Source: Negativicoccus massiliensis (GTDB taxonomy: Bacteria; Bacillota; Negativicutes; Veillonellales; Negativicoccaceae). From it: a DNA stretch of 64,000 nt. The notes below the pieces were generated by a model. The model saw only the letters and a program-made list of their open reading frames with translations. It did no database searches and was not told where the DNA came from. Shown one piece after another: positions 25,404-34,537 of this stretch. Position 1 is the first letter of the stretch, and each line of letters opens with the position of its first letter. A program made the position numbers and the translations under genes. The stretch lies in assembly GCA_900155405.1 (NCBI GenBank), contig LT700188.1:806001-870000 (forward strand). Reading direction: 5' to 3'.

Positions 25404-26460
25404 CGGCGTTACCTCCCCGCATCATTTCTTCTTTTGTCAGGCAATCATTATAAATCGCCAGTGCATGTTCAAGCATGCGCATCTGCACCGACGCGCCAGA
25501 CGCTTCTCCGAGCCGCAGTCCCAAATCGACGTAGGCTTCCGTCTGCAAGGCCTTAAGCGCCATACAATGCGCCTTTTCCGCCGATAAATGCGACGCCATC
25601 ACATAGTGACGACTGGCGGGGGCGATCGCTTTAGCGATATGCGCGCAGGCGGTCGTATTGAAGCCGTCGACGATGACCAGTGCATGATGCGCGGCCGCCG
25701 CTAAAATAACGCCCGCGATCACGCCGAATTCAAAGCCGCCGACCTTCGCCAACACATCGATGCCGTCCGTTTTGTCCGGACGGTTCACCGCCAATGCTTT
25801 CGCGACGATTTTCTGTTTGCGCGCCAAACGTTCATCGGAAATGTTCGTGCCTCGTCCCGTCACCTGCAACGCATCCCAGCCGCCGAACGCGCCGATGATC
25901 GCCGCCGCCGATGTCGTATTGGAAATTCCCATTTCCCCGACGGAAAGCAATCGGTAACCGCGCGCAATGACATCACCGGCCACTTCGATACCCGTTTCGA
26001 TCGCTTGAATCGCCTGCGCTCTCGTCATCGCCGGACCTTCACTGAAATCCTGCGTACCGTAAGCGATTTTTCTGTCCAAGAGCCCCGGGACTCCGCTCAT
26101 ATCCGCATTGATACCCGCGTCAATCACCGTCATGTCCGCGCCGGCGTAATGCGCCATCGCGTTGGCTCCGGCGCCTTTGCTGATCAAATAGTTTTTCGTC
26201 ATCTCCACCGTCGTTTCCACCGGATACGCGGACAATTGATGACGCGCCACGCCGTGATCCGCCGCGGCTAAAATCATCATCTTCTTGGGCGGCGTCGGCA
26301 TGACTTCACCCACTACCGCCGCATATTGCACAACGATATCACGCAGCTTCCCCAAGTTTCCGTTACCGAGCACCAAATTGTCGGCGCGCGACGCGGCCGC
26401 CTCCGCAATACTCGGCGACGGCACTTCAATCTGCGCCACCGTTTTTTCCCACAGACTCAT
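25384..26460 (-). CDS. cobT: Nicotinate-nucleotide base phosphoribosyltransferase (CobT family; probably ArsA-like)
   Basis: The 358-residue enzyme keeps the CobT signatures. These are AADHGVARHQLSAYPVETT, the GEMGISNTTSAAAI loop and LGLRLGEASGAS with Glu319, matching catalytic Glu317 of Salmonella CobT. It makes the alpha-ribotide of the cobamide lower ligand from nicotinate mononucleotide. Because a CobT-like partner without the Glu overlaps its end, the substrate may be a phenolic base and not dimethylbenzimidazole. No cobalamin riboswitch was recognised upstream. TATAAT occurs on the minus strand near 26490. Confidence 0.88.
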   Translation of the reverse strand: MSLWEKTVAQIEVPSPSIAEAAASRADNLVLGNGNLGKLRDIVVQYAAVVGEVMPTPPKKMMILAAADHGVARHQLSAYPVETTVEMTKNYLISKGAGANAMAHYAGADMTVIDAGINADMSGVPGLLDRKIAYGTQDFSEGPAMTRAQAIQAIETGIEVAGDVIARGYRLLSVGEMGISNTTSAAAIIGAFGGWDALQVTGRGTNISDERLARKQKIVAKALAVNRPDKTDGIDVLAKVGGFEFGVIAGVILAAAAHHALVIVDGFNTTACAHIAKAIAPASRHYVMASHLSAEKAHCMALKALQTEAYVDLGLRLGEASGASVQMRMLEHALAIYNDCLTKEEMMRGGNADVGSME

Positions 26461-26523
26461 ATAGTCCCTCCCATCATAATGACTTCATTATAACACGGTC
26501 GTTTTGTCTTCTATTTTGCGCAA

Positions 26524-26550
26524 TAAAAAAAGCGGAAATTCCGCTTTTTA
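26524..26550. terminator. Rho-independent terminator
   Basis: AAAAAGCGGAA/TTCCGCTTTTT stem directly after the metallopeptidase stop codon. Confidence 0.75.
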
Positions 26551-26553
26551 TGT

Positions 26554-27393
26554 TTAAATTTGTAGACCCAAGGCGCCGAACGTATCGCCGTGACTGAAAT
26601 CATGGTACTGCATGCCGCGCCGGAACCACTCCGCACGCTGCACGCTGGTGCCGTGCGTAAATTCCTCCGGACGGATCTGCCCTTGCGTGATCTTCTGCAA
26701 ATGGTCATCGCCGACCGTCTTGGCGGCATTGATCGCCTCTTCGATATCGCCCGCGTCAAGGTAGCCTTTTTGCTGTACATAGTACGCGAATACCCCGGCT
26801 AAATAATCCGCGTGAAGCTCCAGCGCCACCGAGTATCTTTTCGCGTCCGCCTCGCTCATTTGTTGCTGCAACTTATGAACATGCATCAGAAGGCCCGACT
26901 GGTTTTGCACATGGTGACCGACTTCGTGCGCCAATACGTAGGCCATCGCGAAATCGCCGCCCTGACCGCTGAATTTTCGTTGTAAATCATTGGCAAATGT
27001 CACATCCATATAAATGATTTTATCGGCCGGGCAGTAAAACGGACCGGTCGATTTGCCCGCCACGCCGCAACCGGAACGGACCCGTTCTTCGAAAAACATC
27101 AGTTTCGGTTCTTCGTATCGTTCCCCGACTTCCGCGAACTTTTGGTGCCAAACGTCTTCCGTGTCCGCCAAGACGACGCTCAACATATCTTCGAGATTGC
27201 GGCGCGCCGGATCGCTCGCCTGCTGTTCCACCTGTTGCGTCTGTCCGGCGCCCACCATGTTAATTACATCGGAGACGTCACCGCCGAAAAACGAATAAAT
27301 CAAAGCGAAAATAATCAAACCCAAACCGCCGATTTTCGCCGGTCCGCCACCGCGCCCCGTGTTACCGCTCATCCGTCTGCCCCGCCATTGCAT
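26554..27393 (-). CDS. YpfJ-type neutral zinc metallopeptidase
   Basis: The 279-residue protein has an N-terminal Gly/Arg-rich cytoplasmic part, one membrane segment (about 22-37) and a zinc-peptidase domain with HEVGHHVQNQSG. The two family Cys residues (GCG and YCP) and the late segment ELHADYLAGVFA, which should hold the third ligand, are present. It would act outside the inner membrane; no substrate is known for the family. GGAGG is eight bases before the ATG. It is transcribed away from the aldehyde dehydrogenase gene, sharing an upstream region that contains a 20-bp direct repeat. Confidence 0.88.
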   Translation of the reverse strand: MQWRGRRMSGNTGRGGGPAKIGGLGLIIFALIYSFFGGDVSDVINMVGAGQTQQVEQQASDPARRNLEDMLSVVLADTEDVWHQKFAEVGERYEEPKLMFFEERVRSGCGVAGKSTGPFYCPADKIIYMDVTFANDLQRKFSGQGGDFAMAYVLAHEVGHHVQNQSGLLMHVHKLQQQMSEADAKRYSVALELHADYLAGVFAYYVQQKGYLDAGDIEEAINAAKTVGDDHLQKITQGQIRPEEFTHGTSVQRAEWFRRGMQYHDFSHGDTFGALGLQI

Positions 27394-27448
27394 TGCCGAA
27401 ACCTCCTCTGCATTACATCTGTTTTATTTTAATTTTAACATATCTTGT

Positions 27449-27489
27449 CTTGATGACAAATTTTCGCCTCTTGATGACAAATTTTCGCC
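27449..27489. repeat. Two tandem 20-bp direct repeats, possible operator
   Basis: CTTGATGACAAATTTTCGCC occurs at 27449-27468 and again at 27470-27489, a 21-bp period (two helical turns). They lie between two divergent genes and end 8 bp before the -35 box of the aldehyde dehydrogenase promoter. Confidence 0.65.
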
Positions 27490-27496
27490 GCCGACC

Positions 27497-27525
27497 TTGT
27501 TTCCTCTTTTATATGCAAGTACAAT
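27497..27525 (+). promoter_or_regulatory. Promoter of the aldehyde dehydrogenase gene
   Basis: -35 TTGTTT (27497-27502) and -10 TACAAT (27520-27525), spacer 17 bases, 37 bp before the start codon. Confidence 0.6.
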
Positions 27526-27562
27526 GAAATAAAGGAATCCATTGTTACGAAAGGAGTCTCCC

Positions 27563-28978
27563 ATGAATTTCGAACGTTTATATATCAACGGGGAATGGGT
27601 CACGCCCCAAAGCACCGAACGAATTAAAGTGGAAAATCCCGCGAGCATGTATCGGTTCGCCGCCGTTCCCGTCGCCACCGACGCGGAAGTCGACGCGGCC
27701 TGTCGGGCCGCCGCCGATGCCGCCTGGCGTTGGCAGGAATCACCGCTCGCCGCGCGGCTGACGATTTGCGAAAAAATGTTGGCGCAGCTGCTGACCCGCA
27801 AAGCGGAAATCGTCGATATTGAAATCAAAGAGCTCGGCGCACCGAGCCAAATGGCCGAAAAGGTTCATTTCGATTTCCAAGTGGAACGCATGCGCACCTT
27901 TATGCGTCTGGCGCAAGAAATCGAATTTCGGGAAGAGTTGGAGCATTCGACATTGTACCGCGAACCGGTCGGTGTAGTCGCGGCCATTACGCCGTGGAAC
28001 TATCCGCTCGGTCAGGTCGTGCAGAAAATCATGCCGGCCATTTTGATGGGCAATACCGTTGTGTTGAAACCGAGTCAGCACACGCCGCTTTCCGTATACT
28101 ACTTGGTCGACGCGTTCCATCAGGCGGGATTGCCCAAAGGCGTGTTGAATCTCGTCACGGGTCGCGGCGGCGATGTCGGCAACGTCTTGGCCTCGCATCC
28201 GCTGGTCGACATGGTTTCCTTCACCGGCTCCACTACCGGCGGTATTGAAGTCGGTAAGCACGGTTTGGATTCGGTGAAAAAAATCCATTTGGAGCTCGGC
28301 GGCAAATCGCCCTGCGTAATCCTGCCGGGCGCCGATATCGATCAGGCGATCCGAGCCTGCTTCAATTCACTCCTCTTGAATTGCGGCCAAACGTGCTCGG
28401 CGCTGTCCCGCCTTTTGATCCCGGAAGATCAGAAAGAAGCCATCGAAACGCGCTTAGTGGAAATTCTGCAAGAATATCCGGTCGGCGATCCGCGGGAAGA
28501 AGGTACGAAGATCGGACCATTGGCCAGTGAAAAACAATTCACCAAAGTGAAAAAGTATATCGAAACGGGTCTTGCGGAAGGCGCGCGCATGCTCACCGGC
28601 AACGTGCCCACCGAACCGATCGGCGGCTACTACGTCCAACCCGTGATTTTCACCGATGTCACCAACGATATGCAAATCGCGCAGGAAGAAATCTTCGGTC
28701 CCGTGCTGTGCGTCATTACGTACAAGGATCTGCCGGATGCGCTGCATATCGCCAACGATACGATTTACGGCCTGAACGCCGCGGTGCACGGTCCGTTTGA
28801 TGAGGCCGTCGCGTTCGCTCGCCGCATTAAATCGGGCAATGTGTATATCAACGACAGCGCGCGCGATGTGACTGCACCTTTCGGCGGTTACAAAATGAGC
28901 GGCATCGGCCGCGAAGGAGGCATCGAGGGTATCTTGGAATTTACCCAGAGCAAAGTCCTCTTTGATCATGACGCGTAA
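27563..28978 (+). CDS. NAD(P)-dependent aldehyde dehydrogenase
   Basis: The 471-residue enzyme has the family hallmarks: VAAITPWNYPLGQ, KPSQHTPLS, the SFTGSTTGG cofactor loop, general-base Glu in LELGGKSP and the catalytic Cys in NCGQTCSA. It oxidises an aldehyde to the acid; the substrate is unclear. AAGGAG lies six bases before the chosen ATG, and an upstream in-frame TTG was rejected. It has its own promoter and terminator, and a candidate operator upstream. Confidence 0.93.
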   Translation: MNFERLYINGEWVTPQSTERIKVENPASMYRFAAVPVATDAEVDAACRAAADAAWRWQESPLAARLTICEKMLAQLLTRKAEIVDIEIKELGAPSQMAEKVHFDFQVERMRTFMRLAQEIEFREELEHSTLYREPVGVVAAITPWNYPLGQVVQKIMPAILMGNTVVLKPSQHTPLSVYYLVDAFHQAGLPKGVLNLVTGRGGDVGNVLASHPLVDMVSFTGSTTGGIEVGKHGLDSVKKIHLELGGKSPCVILPGADIDQAIRACFNSLLLNCGQTCSALSRLLIPEDQKEAIETRLVEILQEYPVGDPREEGTKIGPLASEKQFTKVKKYIETGLAEGARMLTGNVPTEPIGGYYVQPVIFTDVTNDMQIAQEEIFGPVLCVITYKDLPDALHIANDTIYGLNAAVHGPFDEAVAFARRIKSGNVYINDSARDVTAPFGGYKMSGIGREGGIEGILEFTQSKVLFDHDA

Positions 28979-28987
28979 TTTACGCCA

Positions 28988-29022
28988 ATAAAAAAGAACC
29001 GCAGCTGCGGTTCTTTTTTTAT
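28988..29022. terminator. Bidirectional terminator
   Basis: Palindrome AAGAACCGCAGCTGCGGTTC with A-rich and T-rich arms between converging genes. Confidence 0.85.
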
Positions 29023-29023
29023 T

Positions 29024-30961
29024 TCATTTTTTATCTTTCGACGGGTTCTTGGCCGCCTGCGGCTCTTTGTTCGCGTCTTTATTTTCCTGGTCGCTGCCTG
29101 CTTCGGCATCGTTTTCCGTCACTTTTTCCCGCAGCTGCGCCATGATTTCTTTCACCGCATCGCGACGGCGACGATCGTCGGGCGCTACCACTTCAAACTC
29201 GAATTGGCCGTCGCCTTTAATAATGTACGGCATCGTGACGCGCGTTTTGGCTTTTTCGTCCTCATCACCGCCCGCCAACGTATCCGCGTCGGTCTTTTTG
29301 CCCTTGTGCAAATAGTCCGGCAGCGTCTCTTTCACCGGTTCCTGCAACTGGGCGTGACGCCCCGCGGACTCTTCGTCCGGCACCATGCTGACATTGTCTT
29401 CTAAAATTTCCACGATCAGCTCGTTATTTTTGTCTTCCCTTTGCAGCTTATTCAAAAAATCGTGAAAATCTTTATACGTTCGCAGTCGATCAATAATTTC
29501 ATCCGTCAAATTGAGTTGCTGCTTTTGGATCAGGTACGGTAACGGTACGACACCGCCGCCGCGCACTTCCAGCGTCATCGGCCCGAGCGGCCGGTCGGCG
29601 GGTACCGTAAAGGCGAGCGCTTTGGAAAAGACTTCGCCTCGGTACGGACGCAATTTGACATTGACATAGATGACGTCGCCCGGGCTGACAACGGCCGGTC
29701 GCGCTTTCGCGTCGATGATTTCCGCGACTTCTTTATCTTCCGTCAGCGAAAGTGACAAGTTGATGCCGCGCAACGCATATTTTTGAAACGGATTTTTCGC
29801 GAGCGCTTCCAGCACATTATACAGTTCATCGACAGAACGCTCGCTGACGCTCTTGGCCGAGTAGTACATATTATCACGTTTAAATGTCGGCAGTGACGTA
29901 TCCTGCGGCAAAAATTCATAGCTGAGTTTGACCGTGCCGCGACCGCCGCGATCAATCGTTTTTTTGACAAGATCGTACGCGGTCGTCGCCGCCAAAATCG
30001 GCGTCAAATCATGATCCTCGACCATGCGCACATTCGCCGTACGATCCGTTTGCGTATCGCGATCCGTCACGTTGACCTGCATCGCCACGGCTTTCGGCGC
30101 GCGCCCTTCGATGCCGGCGATCCCCGCGCCGCGATCCTGGTAAATTTTACCAATCTCGCTGCCGATGGAGCCGATCTTAAATGCGGAATTCACCGACGGC
30201 ACCACCGTGAAAATGTACGAATTGTGCATGAAATAATCCAATTCGCCGCGTTTCAAAAACGGATGTCCGAACGCCACGATACGATTTTCATCGGCGTACG
30301 TGACGGTACCGATTGCGCCCAATTTCAAATCACCGGTGACCAGCGTCACCGCGACCGCGCTGCCCGGTTGCAACGCATGCGGCGCGGCATCATAATTACC
30401 TGCGCCGGCTGTCGCTTGCGGCTGCAATCCGAACGGCTCCAATTTTTGCGTCAGATATTGCAACGACTCGGGCGTAAATCCCGCCGCCATCAACTGCGTT
30501 CCCATCGGAATCAGCGGCAGCTCTGCCGACGGCGTTTCGTCATGCGCCGCTTTATCCGGCAGCGCCCACAGTTTCAGCATGTCGCCGATCGGCGTCACCA
30601 TGCCCACCGTGCCGTCCGCAAAGCCCCAGCCGTACCCAATCGCGCCGACAAGTTTACCGTCAATATACACCGGACTGCCGCTCATACCTTGCGCAATGCC
30701 GCCGGTTTTTTCAATCACCGGTCCGCTGACTTTGACCAAAATCAAATCGCCGGAAGGACCGCGCTGTTGGAGTACGCCAAGCACATCGACGTCAAATTCT
30801 TCAATCGTGTCACCCTGCACCACCGTCTTGGCCACGCCGCGCATGCCTTCCCGCACATCCGACGGCGGCATGATGTCGACCGCATTGGCGAAGTAAGTTA
30901 CTAATGTAAATAGAAGCGTCAGCAACCATACTGATCGCCGACGCTCTTTGAATACATTCAT
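29024..30961 (-). CDS. SpoIVB-type S55 peptidase domain protein
   Basis: The 645-residue protein starts with a signal peptide or anchor (about 8-27). Next comes an S55 serine-peptidase domain: MRGVAKTVVQG, then the active-site motif GIAQGMSGSPVYIDGKLVGA at about residues 87-106. Further on is a region with AFGHPFLKRG, then a long C-terminal part with charged, Lys-rich tail. Sporulation SpoIVB is shorter and carries a PDZ domain, which I do not see here. The start at 30961 has AGGAG just upstream. It ends the murA operon and probably works outside the inner membrane, perhaps in envelope assembly (inference). Confidence 0.8.
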   Translation of the reverse strand: MNVFKERRRSVWLLTLLFTLVTYFANAVDIMPPSDVREGMRGVAKTVVQGDTIEEFDVDVLGVLQQRGPSGDLILVKVSGPVIEKTGGIAQGMSGSPVYIDGKLVGAIGYGWGFADGTVGMVTPIGDMLKLWALPDKAAHDETPSAELPLIPMGTQLMAAGFTPESLQYLTQKLEPFGLQPQATAGAGNYDAAPHALQPGSAVAVTLVTGDLKLGAIGTVTYADENRIVAFGHPFLKRGELDYFMHNSYIFTVVPSVNSAFKIGSIGSEIGKIYQDRGAGIAGIEGRAPKAVAMQVNVTDRDTQTDRTANVRMVEDHDLTPILAATTAYDLVKKTIDRGGRGTVKLSYEFLPQDTSLPTFKRDNMYYSAKSVSERSVDELYNVLEALAKNPFQKYALRGINLSLSLTEDKEVAEIIDAKARPAVVSPGDVIYVNVKLRPYRGEVFSKALAFTVPADRPLGPMTLEVRGGGVVPLPYLIQKQQLNLTDEIIDRLRTYKDFHDFLNKLQREDKNNELIVEILEDNVSMVPDEESAGRHAQLQEPVKETLPDYLHKGKKTDADTLAGGDEDEKAKTRVTMPYIIKGDGQFEFEVVAPDDRRRRDAVKEIMAQLREKVTENDAEAGSDQENKDANKEPQAAKNPSKDKK

Positions 30962-30968
30962 ATCGCTC

Positions 30969-31274
30969 CTATTTGGTTTCCACGATCGCGACTTCGTCGC
31001 CTTTGTTGATCGTTGCACCGACTTGCGTTTCCACTTTTGTCACTTTACCGTCTACCGTAGCCCGCGCTGCCGGCATCGAACCGGCCAACGATTCGACGGA
31101 GACAAGCGGCGTGCCTTCTTTGACGTCCGTACCTACCGGCACGACATCGGTTACTTTACCCGTTAATACGGTTGTATGAACCACGGCCTGCGCCATGACG
31201 CCGACCACGCCCAAAACAGCTAAAGCGGCGGCCAACAACAATGACGCGCGCATGCGTTTTTTGCTTTTTTTCAT
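30969..31274 (-). CDS. Exported lipoyl/biotinyl-like domain protein without attachment Lys
   Basis: The 101-residue product has a signal peptide or anchor (KKRMRASLLLAAALAVLGVV, to about residue 29) and a single barrel-sandwich domain. In carrier proteins the turn contains the Lys that receives biotin or lipoate (often EAMKM). Here the turn reads AGSMPAARATVDGKV, with no Lys at that place. It is therefore more like the structural lipoyl-like domains of membrane-fusion proteins. It lies 7 bp before the S55 peptidase gene. An extended -10 box (TGGTATAAT, near 31294-31302) lies 20 bp upstream and may give internal transcription. Confidence 0.7.
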   Translation of the reverse strand: MKKSKKRMRASLLLAAALAVLGVVGVMAQAVVHTTVLTGKVTDVVPVGTDVKEGTPLVSVESLAGSMPAARATVDGKVTKVETQVGATINKGDEVAIVETK

Positions 31275-31317
31275 AGTATCACCTCATACGTATATTATAC
31301 CATATTGCCGTCTGCGC

Positions 31318-32436
31318 TTACGCGGAGTGTGGATTTTCAAAGCCTAAAGAGTCACGCAACAAGGGCATTTCCCACAGCGCTTTGCCCGCGCCGATAGCCA
31401 CCGCATAGAGCGGATCTTCGCCGAGATACACCGGCACGCCGAGAAATTGTGTTAAGTAACGATCCAACCCGCGCAAAAGCGCGCCGCCACCGACCAGCAT
31501 AATGCCGTGCGACGAAATCCATTGACTGAGCTCGGGTCGCGTTTGATGCAATACTTCATGCAATGCCTGCGCGATCTGATGCGCATAGGGAACTAATGCC
31601 GGGCGCAACATAGCTGCCGTGATTTCCGTTTGCCGCGGCAAACCGGTTTGGCTGTCTTTACCCGCGCACAGCGATGTGGCCGTCGCCTTTTCATCCAAAT
31701 CGCAGAAGCGTTGCTTCAAGCGTTCACAGGTGAGGGGGCCGAGCAATAATCCCGTTTCCTGTAAGACGATTTTCGCAATCGCCCGATCGAGATCCATGCT
31801 GCCGAGCGGCAGCACCTCCGTATCCACCAAACCGTTAGCATCCACCACAGCCAAATCTGTTTTACCGGCGCCCAAATCGGCGACCAGCAGTCCCGCTGTT
31901 TTGGCTTTATCCAAATCGGCGCCGTAGGCCGCGGCAAGCGTTCCCGGCATGCGCACCGCTTTCCGCGCTCCCAGAGCCGCCGCCGTTCCCAACAGAGCCG
32001 CCGCGGCGACATCGCTTTGTCGCCCCGCCAGCGTCATCACCAGGCGCGGACGTTTCCATAAGCCCGAAACCTGTCGCCCAACAAGTTCATGTACCAGGTG
32101 CGCCGCTGCGGAAAAATCCGTAACGACACCGCGTTCCACCGGTCGCACCAAGACAAGTTCCTGCGGTACGCGTCCGGCCAAGGCCGCCGCTTTCGCGCCA
32201 AGCGCGACGACTTCACGCGTTTCCCGATCGACCGCCAGCACCGAAGGTTCCCGTACCACGACGCCTTCGCCACGTACATACACCACCGTATTGGCGGAAC
32301 CTAAATCGACAGCGATATCCGTCGCGCCGACACCGGAAAGCCAATCGAGCAGGGAATGCGAGCGACATTGCCGCGTCGCGGGCGGTGTTCTCCGCGCGCT
32401 TTTGCTCCGTACCGATGTACGTTTATTTCCGAACAA
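31318..32436 (-). CDS. Divergent MreB/Mbl-like actin-fold protein
   Basis: The 372-residue protein has the three nucleotide motifs of bacterial actins: [11 protein letters not shown] at 44-54, [14 protein letters not shown] at 185-198 and [18 protein letters not shown] near 310. The first 40 residues are a basic, Arg/Ser-rich extension not usual in MreB. Where MreB has EEPMAAAIG, with the catalytic Glu, this protein has [10 protein letters not shown], so hydrolysis may be impaired. The start is TTG with GGGAG ahead, overlapping the end of murA by 14 bp. An mbl gene near murA is also found in Bacillus. It may help organise wall synthesis without filament turnover (inference). Confidence 0.82.
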   Translation of the reverse strand: MFGNKRTSVRSKSARRTPPATRQCRSHSLLDWLSGVGATDIAVDLGSANTVVYVRGEGVVVREPSVLAVDRETREVVALGAKAAALAGRVPQELVLVRPVERGVVTDFSAAAHLVHELVGRQVSGLWKRPRLVMTLAGRQSDVAAAALLGTAAALGARKAVRMPGTLAAAYGADLDKAKTAGLLVADLGAGKTDLAVVDANGLVDTEVLPLGSMDLDRAIAKIVLQETGLLLGPLTCERLKQRFCDLDEKATATSLCAGKDSQTGLPRQTEITAAMLRPALVPYAHQIAQALHEVLHQTRPELSQWISSHGIMLVGGGALLRGLDRYLTQFLGVPVYLGEDPLYAVAIGAGKALWEMPLLRDSLGFENPHSA

Positions 32437-33673
32437 TGTCTGCTCCCAAACCGCTTAATTTTTCTACAAAACGGTCATAGCCGCGATCGATATGGTGCAG
32501 ATGTCCGACCGACGTTGTTCCGTCCGCGACCAAACCGGCCAGCACTAAAGCCGCGCCGGCGCGCAAATCGGTTGCTTCGACCGGACAACCTTCCAGGCGT
32601 TCCACGCCTTCGATCACGGCGCTGCCTCCTTCAATTTTAATTTTGGCGCCCATGCGGGTCAGCGCGTCCACATGCATGAACCGATTTTCAAATACGGTTT
32701 CTTTGACCACGCTCGTGCCCTCGGCGATCGTCGTAAGCGCCATAAACTGCGCCTGCATATCGGTCGGGAATCCGGGATACGGCAGTGTTTTCACATCGAC
32801 CGCCTGCAAGCGATCCGGCCCGACTACGCGAATACCGTTGATATCTTCCACCACGGCTGCACCCGCTTCTTTTAACTTCGCGACCAGCGGTTTGACGTGC
32901 TCCGCCAGCGCGTTTTCCACATATACATCCCCGCCCGTCATGGCCGCCGCCACCATAAAAGTACCGGCTTCGATGCGGTCGGGAATGACATTATGCACGA
33001 CACCGTGCAGTTCCTGCACGCCTTCGATGCGAATCACATTCGTACCCGCGCCGCGAATATTCGCACCCATGCTGTTCAAGAACATCACGAGATCGACAAT
33101 TTCGGGCTCTTCCGCCGCATTTTCGATGACCGTGCGCCCGTCGGCAAGGCATGCGGCCATCAGCGCGTTTTCAGTCGCGCCGACGCTCGGAAAATCGAGA
33201 TAAATCTGCGCGCCTTTCAAACCGTTCGGCACGACAGCTTCCACATATCCGTGCCCCAGATTAATTTCCGCGCCGAGCGCGGCGAATGCTTTCAAATGCA
33301 GATCAATCGGACGAGTACCGATCGCGCAGCCGCCCGGCAACGAAATTTTCGCCCGTCCCAGGCGCGCCAGAAGCGGTCCCATCACAAGAAACGATGCCCG
33401 CATTTTGCTGACCCATTCGTAGGGCGCCTCATAGGATGTCAACTGCGCCGCGTCAAAGCGCAGTTCATTGTCCGTTTGGGAAACGACGACGCCGAGCTGC
33501 TCCAACACTTTACAAATGGTCGTGACATCTTCCAAATGCGGAATCTCCGGCAGGGTGCTCGGAGTAATCGGCAACATCGTCGCCGCAATAATCGGCAACA
33601 CGGCGTTTTTAGCGCTCGATACGCGTACTTTGCCGGAAAGTCGGCGACCGCCTTTGATGAATAATTGTTCCAA
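32423..33673 (-). CDS. murA: UDP-N-acetylglucosamine 1-carboxyvinyltransferase
   Basis: The 416-residue enzyme has [13 protein letters not shown] near the start and the active-site loop [12 protein letters not shown] with Cys116, the target of fosfomycin. It transfers enolpyruvate to UDP-GlcNAc, the first committed step of peptidoglycan synthesis. It is the first gene of a unit continuing into the MreB-like, lipoyl-like and S55 peptidase genes. Confidence 0.96.
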   Translation of the reverse strand: MEQLFIKGGRRLSGKVRVSSAKNAVLPIIAATMLPITPSTLPEIPHLEDVTTICKVLEQLGVVVSQTDNELRFDAAQLTSYEAPYEWVSKMRASFLVMGPLLARLGRAKISLPGGCAIGTRPIDLHLKAFAALGAEINLGHGYVEAVVPNGLKGAQIYLDFPSVGATENALMAACLADGRTVIENAAEEPEIVDLVMFLNSMGANIRGAGTNVIRIEGVQELHGVVHNVIPDRIEAGTFMVAAAMTGGDVYVENALAEHVKPLVAKLKEAGAAVVEDINGIRVVGPDRLQAVDVKTLPYPGFPTDMQAQFMALTTIAEGTSVVKETVFENRFMHVDALTRMGAKIKIEGGSAVIEGVERLEGCPVEATDLRAGAALVLAGLVADGTTSVGHLHHIDRGYDRFVEKLSGLGADIVRK

Positions 33674-33801
33674 CTGATTCCTCCACTATCGGGGTTATAT
33701 TGTATCGTAAATGGCAAAAATAAAATCGATATTTTTATCTGTATTCGAGATATTTATATAATAACAAGTATACCACGCTATTTCAATCGGCTTGAAAATG
33801 T

Positions 33802-33831
33802 AAAAAGAACACGGTTAACCGTGTTCTTTTT
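33802..33831. terminator. Rho-independent terminator
   Basis: GAACACGG/CCGTGTTC stem with TTAA loop and A/T tails, overlapping the end of the 33815-34180 gene. Confidence 0.75.
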
Positions 33832-34180
33832 CTGTTTCCCATTCGGAGCGCACCACATGTTCTCCGTTATCGCTGAGAAAATCACCGATCATGATATACA
33901 GTCGCTGCGTGTCTATTTCCAAAGGTTGTGTCAAATCATCCGCGCCTAACGGCTGGATCAATGTAATATCCCGATACACGGAAAACAGGTACGCTTCTCC
34001 GCTGTAAAAAGACGAGTCGTACTCGTAATCCAGCACCTCACTGATCGCCGTGCGAATCGCATTCCCCTGCGTGCGTACATCAACAGCAAACACATCGCTT
34101 AACAGTCCCAGAGGCGCGGCAAATATGTACATCATTTCCCGCCGTCCGTCCAACATGACCCGGCGCTTTTTATAATCCAT
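33815..34180 (-). CDS. Small cytoplasmic protein of unknown function
   Basis: This 121-residue protein is not recognised. It has no signal peptide or membrane span. It contains a hydrophobic stretch MMYIFAAPLGLLSDVFAVDV and an acidic C-terminus (SEWETEKEHG). GGAG is eight bases before the chosen ATG at 34180; an upstream codon seven residues earlier is less likely. It is a single-gene unit between murA and the AbgT transporter. Confidence 0.65.
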   Translation of the reverse strand: MDYKKRRVMLDGRREMMYIFAAPLGLLSDVFAVDVRTQGNAIRTAISEVLDYEYDSSFYSGEAYLFSVYRDITLIQPLGADDLTQPLEIDTQRLYIMIGDFLSDNGEHVVRSEWETEKEHG

Positions 34181-34460
34181 AGTCAGCACTCCAATTTGCA
34201 TTCATTGTAAACTACTTTTCATAAAATTACAATGAATTACAATCCGAAGCTACGCAAAGACCGTCCGGCGCACATCGGAAAACAAATTCTACAGAATCCG
34301 ATAGAGCCGTCGTTATGACGATTGCCAAATTCGTATACGTTGTCGTTGAATTTTTTAACATTTTTATTACTTTCCCGTAACACAAGCGCTTAGCGTGTTG
34401 CGCTCCGTGCATGAAAGCACCGTTGGGCGCGCGCGAAGGCCGCACGACGTAAGGTTTCTA
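34181..34460. other. Intergenic region without recognised gene
   Basis: No coding frame with a ribosome site and no known RNA motif was recognised in this stretch before the AbgT promoter. Confidence 0.5.
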
Positions 34461-34489
34461 TTGCGATTTATGTCGCATAATCTTATACT
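34461..34489 (+). promoter_or_regulatory. Promoter of the abgT-pepT operon
   Basis: -35 TTGCGA (34461-34466) and -10 TATACT (34484-34489), spacer 17 bases, 48 bp before the start codon. Confidence 0.6.
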
Positions 34490-34537
34490 AATGGACAATT
34501 GTATTTTTATTATTTCTTGTTTTAAGGATGGTGGATT

